DNA from: Akkermansiaceae bacterium UBA2381
GTDB lineage: Bacteria; Verrucomicrobiota; Verrucomicrobiia; Verrucomicrobiales; DEV007
DNA length: 64,000 nt
Direction: 5' to 3'
NCBI GenBank assembly: GCA_002344215.1
Contig: DDSV01000009.1
Span: 50,355-114,354 of the forward strand
Position 1 is the first letter of the stretch; each line of letters opens with the position of its first letter. The position numbers were made by a program, and so were the translations under genes. This document shows, piece by piece, positions 27,225 through 34,403 of the stretch. The notes under the pieces were generated by a model. It had not been told where the DNA came from. It did not search any database and worked only from the letters and a program-made list of their open reading frames with translations.

Positions 27225-27902
27225 ATGAACTATCGTCTGCTTTTGCTCTCTGTCCTCTTTGTCCCGTCCGTCTCCCTGCAGGCTCAGGTTACCGTGGTCA
27301 ACCCGACTCCCGCACTCGGTGAGGTGGTGGAAGTCCGCACCTTTAACAGCGCCGAAGTCCAGAGGCAGTTGTCGCTGGCTCCCCGGATGATCGTGGCGAC
27401 ACCGGTCGCAGTCGTACCGACGCCCGCGCCATCCGTGGCAACGACCACTACCACCACCGTCGTCGAGACTCCCGGACGTCCGCGTCGTGTCTACAATTCG
27501 GAACGCAGTGTCGTGCTCGTGGAAGATCAGGGAAAAAGCGTTGAGTTGCCCTATGTCACTCTCCCGGTGCTCTTCCTCAAGGAGACGGCCGATCTCCTCG
27601 ATATCGAATCCCGCTTTGCCCTCCAGGAAGTGGCCGGAGTCATCATTGCCCTGAACGAGACAACCCCCGGAACGCAGTTCGCGATCGAAGGGCACACCAG
27701 CACGGACGGCACGGATGAATTTAATCTCTCCCTCTCCGGAATGCGGGCCAAACGGATTTTCGACGAACTCACCCAGCGCTACGGAGTGCCTGCGAGCATG
27801 TTGAGTGCCCAGGGTTACGGTGAGAATTTCCCCATGTATCCTCAGGGTAACGAAGCGCAGATGCAGCTCGACAGACGGGTCCTCGTGGTGCGCACCAACT
27901 AA
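27225..27902 (+). CDS. OmpA-family C-terminal domain protein
   Basis: 225 aa. Signal peptide MNYRLLLLSVLFVPSVSLQA. A Pro/Thr/Val-rich linker (about 55-90) leads to an OmpA-like peptidoglycan-binding domain (about 110-225): LPVLFLKETADLLD, FAIEGHTSTDGTDEFN, LSLSGMRAKRIFDEL, LSAQGYGENFPMY and LDRRVLVV. The Asp and Arg used for diaminopimelate binding in OmpA-like domains appear conserved (TDEFNLSLSGMRA). It probably tethers the outer envelope to peptidoglycan. There is no beta-barrel in the protein. It is a stand-alone gene with about 220 nt of non-coding DNA upstream. Confidence 0.88.
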   Translation: MNYRLLLLSVLFVPSVSLQAQVTVVNPTPALGEVVEVRTFNSAEVQRQLSLAPRMIVATPVAVVPTPAPSVATTTTTTVVETPGRPRRVYNSERSVVLVEDQGKSVELPYVTLPVLFLKETADLLDIESRFALQEVAGVIIALNETTPGTQFAIEGHTSTDGTDEFNLSLSGMRAKRIFDELTQRYGVPASMLSAQGYGENFPMYPQGNEAQMQLDRRVLVVRTN

Positions 27903-28427
27903 GTTTTTCGAGCGATCAGTCCAGCAACGGCGATCGCGGCTCAGACCAGTCCGGCCCGGTGGTTCTTTTCCTCCTCCTTGAGCCGCCGGGCCGGCTGGCA
28001 TTTTGCCGGTTGGGTAAGATTGTTTCCGGCTTTCGTGGATTAAAATGGATGAATGAAGTCCAGTCAATTTGGACGATCCAGTCAAAGTCATCGGTGAAAA
28101 TCCGTGTTAATCTGTGCCCATCCGTGTTCCAAAAGTTTAGTCAGCGCGCATAAGTGCCCGGATCAAAACACGGATGAACACAATCGAAGCGCAGCGCAGA
28201 TAGATGCCGAAGGCGTCAAATTCGCTTCGCTCCCACAGATTGGCACGGATGGAGGAAGCCAAAATCGAATCGAACGTTTCATTCATCTTTGCCCATCCGT
28301 TTCCCCCAAATCCATTTAACACGAACGGAGAGGCATAGGCGGGAAAATTAGCGCAACCTTGATCGAACTGAATGCTTGAGAAATATTCGGTTTTCGCGCT
28401 CAATTTATTCCTTCACGTTTTCCTCTC
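27903..28427. repeat. Non-coding stretch with dispersed repeat, copy 1 (28084-28240)
   Basis: No gene seen over about 525 nt. The segment 28178-28240 (63 nt, from ACACAATCG to CCCACAGAT) is repeated exactly as its reverse complement at 30485-30547. The adjoining part (28084-28140; AATCCGTG, TTAATCTGTG, CCCATCCGTG units) matches 30558-30610 loosely, also inverted. The repeat contains short CCGTG/CTGTG/CACGGAT iterations. Confidence 0.85.
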
Positions 28428-29729
28428 ATGAATCGTCGCCATTTCCTCTCCTCGACCGCCCTGACCGGCGCGGGTTTTGTCACCTCCCGCCTCGCCGGCC
28501 AGGATGCCGCTCCCGAAGATTTTTCGAAATACAGCGAGGCTCTCGTCCCGGCGCGGGCGATCACGAAGGGTCCAGCCTTTCACTGGTTCGGATACTACGA
28601 CAAGCTCCAGTTCGATCCGACGAACCGCTTTGTCCTGAGCAATCAGGTCTCCTTTGAGCACCGCACCCCGACGGCGGCGGATCAGATCAAAGTCGGGATG
28701 ATCGATCTTGAGGACGGGGACCGCTGGACCGAACTCGGCAAGAGTGACGCCTGGGGCTGGCAGCAGGGCTGCATGTTGCAGTGGGTGCCGGGATCGAAAA
28801 ACGAAGTGCTCTGGAACGATCGCGAAGGCGACCGATTTGTCGCCCGCATCAAGAACATCGAGACGGGAGAGGTGCGAACGCTGCCTCGCGCCGTCTACGC
28901 CCTGAGTCCCGACGGCAAATGGGGCGTGACGACCGATTTCGCGCGGCTCCAGGCCCTGCGTCCCGGTTATGGCTACCAAGGCGTGGCTGATGCCTACCGC
29001 ACGATGAAGGCTCCGGAGAAAACCGGAATCTGGCGGGTCGATCTCGCGACAGGGGAGGAGAAACTTATCTTCAGCTATGCCGAAGCCGCCGCGATTCCCT
29101 TCAAGGACGGTTCCCTCGCGGAGCAGTGGAACTGGTTTAATCACCTCCTCGTCGCGCCCGATTCGAAGCGCTTCACCTTTCTCCACCGCTGGCGTGCGAA
29201 GGGACCTGACGATGCGGAGTTCGCGGTGAACAACGGTTTTGTCACGCGCATGTTCACGATGAATCTCGACGGCAGTGATCCCTACATCATCGATCCCTCG
29301 GGTTACACCTCGCACTTCATCTGGCGCGATGCGCATCACATCACCGCCTGGACCAGGCCCGAGGGACAGAAGGACGCCTTCTACCTGCTCGAGGACAGGA
29401 CGGGCAAGTTCACCCTCGTCGGGGAAGGGGACATGCCGGTGAACGGTCACAACACTTACCTCTCTGTCGGAAACGGGCAGGAGTGGATCCTCAACGACAC
29501 CTACCCGAACGGAGTGCGCCGCCAGCAGACGCCCTACCTGTATCACGAGCCGACAAAGAAGCGTCACGATCTCGGGCACTTCCATTCTCCGAAGGATTAT
29601 GTCGGCGAATGGCGTTGCGACAATCACCCCCGCTCCAGCAACGACGGAAAACTAGTCACGATCGACTCGCCCCATGGCGGAAGCGGGCGCCAGGTCTGGC
29701 TGCTCGATGTTTCAGGCATTGTGGGGTGA
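28428..29729 (+). CDS. Tat-exported beta-propeller protein of unknown function
   Basis: 433 aa. MNRRHFLSSTALTGAG is a clear twin-arginine signal (NRRHFLSS then a Ala/Gly-rich region and LAGQDA). The mature part begins HWFGYYDKLQFDPTNRFVLS and contains blade-like repeats with WxxD/DGxx spacing: MIDLEDGDRWTELG, ALSPDGKWGVTTDF, HLLVAPDSKRFTFLHRW, MFTMNLDGSDPYIIDPSG, HNTYLSVGNGQEWILND and NHPRSSNDGKLVTIDSPHGG. This resembles the TolB/oligogalacturonate-lyase-like propeller fold. The conserved HW, HRW and DNHPR motifs suggest an active or binding site, but I cannot assign a reaction. It is flanked on both sides by the two inverted copies of a 63-nt repeat. Confidence 0.7.
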   Translation: MNRRHFLSSTALTGAGFVTSRLAGQDAAPEDFSKYSEALVPARAITKGPAFHWFGYYDKLQFDPTNRFVLSNQVSFEHRTPTAADQIKVGMIDLEDGDRWTELGKSDAWGWQQGCMLQWVPGSKNEVLWNDREGDRFVARIKNIETGEVRTLPRAVYALSPDGKWGVTTDFARLQALRPGYGYQGVADAYRTMKAPEKTGIWRVDLATGEEKLIFSYAEAAAIPFKDGSLAEQWNWFNHLLVAPDSKRFTFLHRWRAKGPDDAEFAVNNGFVTRMFTMNLDGSDPYIIDPSGYTSHFIWRDAHHITAWTRPEGQKDAFYLLEDRTGKFTLVGEGDMPVNGHNTYLSVGNGQEWILNDTYPNGVRRQQTPYLYHEPTKKRHDLGHFHSPKDYVGEWRCDNHPRSSNDGKLVTIDSPHGGSGRQVWLLDVSGIVG

Positions 29730-29748
29730 CCCGCCGGTCCCTCCCCAC

Positions 29749-29796
29749 TCTTAATCTTAATCTTAATCTTAATCTTAATCCTGGTCTTAATCTCGA
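29749..29796. repeat. Hexanucleotide tandem repeat (TCTTAA)n
   Basis: Five perfect TCTTAA units (29749-29778), one degenerate unit (TCCTGG), another perfect unit (29785-29790) and a degenerate one. It lies just after the propeller gene stop (29729) and before the convergent nadD stop (29807). It is a simple sequence repeat that could vary in copy number; no regulatory role is evident. Confidence 0.85.
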
Positions 29797-29806
29797 CCCC
29801 CAGCGC

Positions 29807-30397
29807 TCAATAAATCCCCTGTCTCTCACCATACTCCCTCACGCCCTCCGTCAGCCATTCTCCATGCCCGGCAAAATCCGCGCGGATCGCCGTGGATGAC
29901 GCGGGATGTTCAAAGGGTATCGCCGTATATCTCCATCCCGGCCGGTCGATCACATCATCGCCTTCCCGCGAAAAGACGATGAAGTGGAGCAGTTCACGCA
30001 AAGTCTCCGGCTGGGCCCATTGCTCGATCTGATCCCACTGATCCGTCCCGAGAATCCAACACCACTCGACCCCGGGATAGCTTGCGGAAAAATGGCGGGC
30101 CGTCTCCCAGGAATAACTCGGGGCGGGGCGATTCAGTTCAAATTCCGAGACCGAAGCCCAGTCCATTCCGGAATCAGCAAGGGCCAGTTTCAGCATGTGA
30201 AGCCGCTGCGACCCGTTCGCGACCGTTCCCTTTTTGAAGGGAGAAACCGAACAGGGAACAAAGGTCAGTCCGTCGAGGTGCAGCCTTTCCCGCGCGAGCG
30301 TCGCCATAGCGAGATGACCCCGGTGGACCGGATCAAAGGATCCCCCGAAAATCGCCTGTCGCGATTTGCCCGGGCCTGCCTGAACGTCATTCGTCAT
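29807..30397 (-). CDS. nadD: Nicotinate-nucleotide adenylyltransferase
   Basis: 196 aa. The nucleotidyltransferase signature is clear: AIFGGSFDPVHRGHL (about residues 15-29, HxGH-type motif HRGH), then VPCSVSPFKKGT, SEFELNRPAPSYSWET (substrate-recognition segment), LGTDQWDQIEQW, and a C-terminal SSTAIRAD in place of the usual ISSTxIR motif, which binds ATP. It transfers AMP from ATP to nicotinate mononucleotide in NAD biosynthesis, in the cytoplasm. The length is normal for NadD. It stands alone on the minus strand between the propeller gene and corA; the region upstream of its start carries the second copy of the dispersed repeat. Confidence 0.93.
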   Translation of the reverse strand: MTNDVQAGPGKSRQAIFGGSFDPVHRGHLAMATLARERLHLDGLTFVPCSVSPFKKGTVANGSQRLHMLKLALADSGMDWASVSEFELNRPAPSYSWETARHFSASYPGVEWCWILGTDQWDQIEQWAQPETLRELLHFIVFSREGDDVIDRPGWRYTAIPFEHPASSTAIRADFAGHGEWLTEGVREYGERQGIY

Positions 30398-30484
30398 CCG
30401 GAGACCCTAGCGCAATTTCGGGATTCGAAAAGGAAAGGACTGGGGAGGTAGTGGAAGGCTTTAATATTGATTCCTATCTGTGTC

Positions 30485-30620
30485 ATCTGTGGGAGCGAAG
30501 CGAATTTGACGCCTTCGGCATCTATCTGCGCTGCGCTTCGATTGTGTAAATCTGTGTTTCTGCTTTTTTAACACCGATGGGCACAGATTTACACGGATTG
30601 GCACAGATAGGGAAAAACAA
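30485..30620. repeat. Dispersed repeat, copy 2 (inverted)
   Basis: Positions 30485-30547 are the exact reverse complement of 28178-28240 (63/63). The outer part (30558-30620; ACACCGATGGGCACAGATTT-type units) matches 28084-28140 less well. It lies between nadD (start 30397) and corA (start 30680). Nothing else was seen in the 282-nt gap. Confidence 0.88.
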
Positions 30621-30679
30621 AGACCTCCTGCATCCCCCGCTGACAAACTCAATCCTCGCGCTAAGATGCCCTATTTCCG

Positions 30680-31777
30680 ATGAATCCGCCCCGCCCCAGC
30701 TCGACCTCTTTTAATACCCCCAAAAAGAAAAAGCGAGAACTCGCCCAGTCGCCGGGATCCCTCGTCCACCGGGGAGTCAAGCGAACCGATGCCGCGAAGG
30801 TCCGCCTGATCGAGTACAGTGAAAACTCCTGCCAGGTGACGGAGTTTGAGTCTTTCCCTGACAATACCATCAAGGGCAGTCCTGAAAAAGTGAACTGGCT
30901 TCACTTCACCGGGCTGCACGCCGTCGAGGAGATTTCCCGCGTCGGTAAAGAGTTCGGTGTTTCCAGTCTTATCCTTGAGGACATCCTCCACACTAACAGC
31001 CGCGCGAAGATCGAGAACCACGAGGACGAGGTCTTTGTTGTTACACGGCTCATCACGATCAGTGACACTGAGAAGGTGATCGACGTGCAGCATTTCTGTC
31101 TGCTCCTCCTCCCGGGAAATATTGTCCTGACCTTTGTGGAAAGCCCCACCTCGGTCTTTGATCCGGTGATCGACCGCATCGTCACCAATATCGGTGGCCG
31201 TATCCGGCGGTTCAAAGGTGACTACCTCACCTGGGCCGTCCTCGATGCGGTGGTCGACAACTATCTCTACGTGATCGATCAACTCGACGACTCCGTCGTG
31301 GCGATGGATGAACGCCTTCAGGAGGACGCCTCGGAGGTGGAGGTCGGTGAGCTTTACGCGCTGAAACGCGACGTCAATCATCTCCAGCGCGCCATTCGCC
31401 CCATTCGTGAAATCGCGGGCTCGCTTCTGAGGGACAGTTCGAGCCTGATTTCAGAAACCTCGCTTCCCTTTTTTGTCGACCTGAACGACCACGCCATTCA
31501 GGCGATCGAGACGACCGAGGATCTCCGGGAAAACAGCAGTTCCCTGCGCGAATTTTATCTCTCCGCTGCCAGCAACCGCATGAACGAGGTCATGAAGGTG
31601 CTGACCTGTTTCTCGACGATCTTCCTGCCCCTGACTTTCCTCGCGGGGATCTACGGTATGAACTTCGAACGTATGCCGGAGCTCTCGATGCCCTACGCCT
31701 ATCCCGCGATCTGGGTGGCCTTTATCCTCTGTGCGGCAGGGATGTTCTGGCTCTTCCGGCGGATGAAATGGTTGTGA
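30680..31777 (+). CDS. corA: CorA-family magnesium/divalent cation transporter
   Basis: 365 aa. Soluble N-terminal alpha/beta domain (about 40-270) and two C-terminal membrane helices: the first (FSTIFLPLTFLAGIYGMNF) ends in the selectivity signature YGMNF, the second is AIWVAFILCAAGMFWLF. The cytoplasmic KRRMKWL-like tail (RRMKWL) fits CorA. A long helix with ELYALKRDVNHLQRAIRPIR precedes the membrane part, as in the family. The length is close to TmCorA (351 aa). It imports Mg2+ (or Co2+/Ni2+). No M-box riboswitch is apparent in the upstream 280 nt, most of which is a repeat element. Confidence 0.93.
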   Translation: MNPPRPSSTSFNTPKKKKRELAQSPGSLVHRGVKRTDAAKVRLIEYSENSCQVTEFESFPDNTIKGSPEKVNWLHFTGLHAVEEISRVGKEFGVSSLILEDILHTNSRAKIENHEDEVFVVTRLITISDTEKVIDVQHFCLLLLPGNIVLTFVESPTSVFDPVIDRIVTNIGGRIRRFKGDYLTWAVLDAVVDNYLYVIDQLDDSVVAMDERLQEDASEVEVGELYALKRDVNHLQRAIRPIREIAGSLLRDSSSLISETSLPFFVDLNDHAIQAIETTEDLRENSSSLREFYLSAASNRMNEVMKVLTCFSTIFLPLTFLAGIYGMNFERMPELSMPYAYPAIWVAFILCAAGMFWLFRRMKWL

Positions 31778-31814
31778 TAACCCGGATCCTTCGCGAGTCA
31801 GCGCGGGTAGGACT

Positions 31815-31895
31815 TTCGGCTCGAACGACCGAGTTGGACGACCAAGGAAGGGCGGGCGCCCAATCCCCGACCGGGCCGGTCGGGGCTACCCCGGG
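31815..31895. repeat. REP-like palindromic repeat, copy 2 (inverted)
   Basis: The core CCCCGACCGGGCCGGTCGGGG (31865-31885) is a perfect palindrome. With its flanks (GGGCGCCCAAT on the left, CTACC on the right) it matches the reverse complement of 19541-19573 with about two mismatches. It lies downstream of corA and could also end transcription. The remainder of 31778-32007 shows no gene. Confidence 0.75.
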
Positions 31896-32007
31896 AGGTT
31901 ACTCCGGAGCGAGGGGGAGGGCTATGCTTTATTCGTTTAACGCCCGGGGAACTTTTTGAGGGCCGAGGCCTGAAGCTGCTTCTAGCTGCTCCATTTTCGG
32001 TTGCTCC

Positions 32008-32796
32008 CTAAAACACCCCGAGCGTCCATCGGCGGAAGGATCGAAACGTACGCCCGACGAGGGTTTCGGGAGCGGTCTCCCGGGGCGCCGCCATCAGCTT
32101 CGCCTCGGGTGCTTCCGCGGGAGGCCCGCTCTTCGCCGTGATGCGGCTTGGGCTGACGCCGCCCTGGTAGCAGACGAGCGTTTCACTGGCCCACAGGGAC
32201 GAGCCTGAGCGATAGACGCCAAGGAGACCGACGCGCAGACAGATCTGGGTGACGGTGAGTGTCTCGCGCGACTCATTCCGGATCAACACGGGTGCCTGAA
32301 TCTCGGCGCTGTCGAGGTCACGGATGATCTCCCGGCTGGCGGAGGAATTGAGGCGGTAGCATTGCAGCGCCTTGTCCGCCTCTCCGAACCAGACCTTCGG
32401 AAGCAGCTCGCTCGGGAATTCGGCGAGGAGATCCTCGTCGCGGTCGGCCAATTTGACGAGGACGGACACGGGTATACGCAGATAGACCCTCGTTTCGGCG
32501 CCGGGAGCGACTTCAAAGGCGGGAACCTGAGGGGCAAGCACCGGCAAATCGGGAAGGCCGGGCAGAACCTTGACCCCGCGGGCACCGGTGCAGACGGCCC
32601 AGCTTGTCCAGGACACCGGAGTGTCCGCTTCGAGACCGGTCACGGCTTCCTCATCACTGAGTGTCTTCGAGGCGAGGCAGACCTCGTCGTTCCCGCGGCT
32701 GAACTCAACGAGCAGGTGGCCGCATTTCAGCCGGGAGCGGGAAGCCGCCCCCAGAGAGCGCACGCCCCAGTCAATCGTTTCATTCTGCACAAACAT
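32008..32796 (-). CDS. DUF432-like protein
   Basis: 262 aa, no signal peptide or membrane segment. Pattern resembling DUF432: a middle stretch ETRVYLRIPVSVLVKL, then LPKVWFGEADKALQCYRLNS and a C-terminal stretch with RETLTVTQICLRVGLLGVYR. From general knowledge DUF432 proteins are often encoded beside mechanosensitive channels; here the MscS-like gene is 7 kb away and corA is adjacent. The function is unknown. It diverges from the DUF4403 gene with a gap of about 100 nt. The family call rests on pattern memory and is the weak point; the ORF itself is convincing because it has neighbour-like codon use and fills its strand. Confidence 0.5.
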   Translation of the reverse strand: MFVQNETIDWGVRSLGAASRSRLKCGHLLVEFSRGNDEVCLASKTLSDEEAVTGLEADTPVSWTSWAVCTGARGVKVLPGLPDLPVLAPQVPAFEVAPGAETRVYLRIPVSVLVKLADRDEDLLAEFPSELLPKVWFGEADKALQCYRLNSSASREIIRDLDSAEIQAPVLIRNESRETLTVTQICLRVGLLGVYRSGSSLWASETLVCYQGGVSPSRITAKSGPPAEAPEAKLMAAPRETAPETLVGRTFRSFRRWTLGVF

Positions 32797-32900
32797 TTAC
32801 GGATATTCGCATTGGAACGTTTTGAAATAAACGGCGGAATCAGGTATTCCCTGTTTGTGCCAGAGAGGGCAGACTCCCTCTGGCCAGTCAAATTCTCCTC

Positions 32901-34403
32901 ATGAATATTAAGAAAATTCTCGTCCTCCTCGGTGCCCTGGCCCTTGCCGGTGTCCTCGCGGTATTTGTCGGGGCGCGCATCCTCGGTCCCAAGCTGATTT
33001 CGGTGACAGCTCCCACGGGAGAACCCATCGGTGAGTTCGATGTGCCCCGCTCCGAAACTTCGGTGCTGGCGGTGAACATCGTCGTTCCCCTGGCTCTCCT
33101 CGACGAGATTGCCAATGCCCAGACCCCCGAGGTATTCCAGGGCAGCGAGGTGAAGAACTTTCAGAAGAACATCCGGAACGGGGCCTTCGCCTGGGATGTG
33201 GTGAGGGGGCCGATTCACTTTCAGAACAACGGCACGCAGCTGACTTTCTCCGTTCCCTTCGAGGGGGCGGCGCAGGTGAAGGGAGATGTCGACATGAAGA
33301 TCATCTCCTTTCCGGTCAATGGGGATGTCGAGATCGGCGGTATTGGCGGCGGGACGCTCGTCCCTCAGGTGATGCCTGACTGGACCATTACTCCGAACTT
33401 TACGCCCTCCGTGACCCTCAACAAAGCATCACTCAGCCTCGGACAGCTGGGTAAAGTTGAGATCGGTGAAGTGCTGGGCGGCAGTCTCGGGGTCTTCCTT
33501 CAAAAGGAGGCGGCGAAGCTCACCCCTACGCTCCGCAAAAGTATTGATCTGCGCGGCGAGATCACCAAACTCTGGGAGCAGGCCTACCTGAGCAAGTCCA
33601 TCTCCGATGACCCGCCTGCCTGGGTTAACGTGACGCCCCGACGGCTCCTCCTCGGCCCGATGGACTACAGTAAGCCGGATCAACTTTCGGTGACGGTCGG
33701 GATTCAGTCGGAAACCTATCTCACCAACCGGGAACCCGTTGTCGGGGCGATCGCTCCGCTGCCTGAACTCGGCATCCTCGAAGGAGCGGGCGGAACCGAC
33801 CTCCTCATCCCTCTCATCATCAGCGTGAGTGAACTCAACGAAGTCCTCAAAACCGAGACCCTCGAAGTCGATACCGGAATCGGATCCAAAATTGAAATGT
33901 CCGGCCTTGAAGCCAAAGTCGGGCAGAACGGCCTTCTCAATCTGAAACTCGACCTCGAGGCGGGGCAGTCGACCCTGGGACGGAAGATCGCCGGTTCGAT
34001 CTGGGTGAGCGGCCGGCCCATCATCAACTACGATGAGATGACCCTGGGATTCTCCGAAGTCGAGTTGACCGTGGAAACACGCGACAAACTGTCCGGAGCC
34101 GCCGCCTGGCTTCTTGAGGGCCTGCTTGTCAAAGGAATCGAATCCCAGTTGCGCGTCGATCTGAACGATTACAAGGCGGAACTCAACGAAGAGGTGCAGG
34201 AGGAAATCGCCGAGGCCGATCTCCCCGAGGGCATCGATGTTTCCTTTCAAAATCTCAACATCAGTCTCTCCGACGTCTACACGATCACGCGGCACTTCCC
34301 GGAAGGAGAGCCCGATCCCGGAATCGTCATCGTCGTCCGTGCGACCGGAGACATGAGCACCCGGATCAATCAGGTCGAACTGAAACCGGCAAAGGTTCCA
34401 TGA
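32901..34403 (+). CDS. DUF4403 family protein (lipid-binding-like fold), membrane anchored
   Basis: 500 aa. One N-terminal hydrophobic helix (ILVLLGALALAGVLAVFVGARIL) serves as signal anchor or uncleaved signal. The rest is beta-rich with no other membrane segment: VLAVNIVVPLALLDEIANAQ, FAWDVVRGPIHFQNNGTQLT, VSELNEVLKTETL and LEGLLVKGIESQLRVDL. The two-half layout with an amphipathic C-terminal helix fits DUF4403, a family thought to be related to tubular lipid-binding proteins. A role in envelope lipid transport is speculation. Its stop overlaps the start of the next gene (ATGA), so the two are translationally coupled. Confidence 0.65.
   Translation: MNIKKILVLLGALALAGVLAVFVGARILGPKLISVTAPTGEPIGEFDVPRSETSVLAVNIVVPLALLDEIANAQTPEVFQGSEVKNFQKNIRNGAFAWDVVRGPIHFQNNGTQLTFSVPFEGAAQVKGDVDMKIISFPVNGDVEIGGIGGGTLVPQVMPDWTITPNFTPSVTLNKASLSLGQLGKVEIGEVLGGSLGVFLQKEAAKLTPTLRKSIDLRGEITKLWEQAYLSKSISDDPPAWVNVTPRRLLLGPMDYSKPDQLSVTVGIQSETYLTNREPVVGAIAPLPELGILEGAGGTDLLIPLIISVSELNEVLKTETLEVDTGIGSKIEMSGLEAKVGQNGLLNLKLDLEAGQSTLGRKIAGSIWVSGRPIINYDEMTLGFSEVELTVETRDKLSGAAAWLLEGLLVKGIESQLRVDLNDYKAELNEEVQEEIAEADLPEGIDVSFQNLNISLSDVYTITRHFPEGEPDPGIVIVVRATGDMSTRINQVELKPAKVP

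Noticed and set aside
28413..29627. Minus-strand ORF (404 codons)
   Set aside because: It is antisense to the Tat-exported propeller gene, which has a clear signal and repeat pattern.
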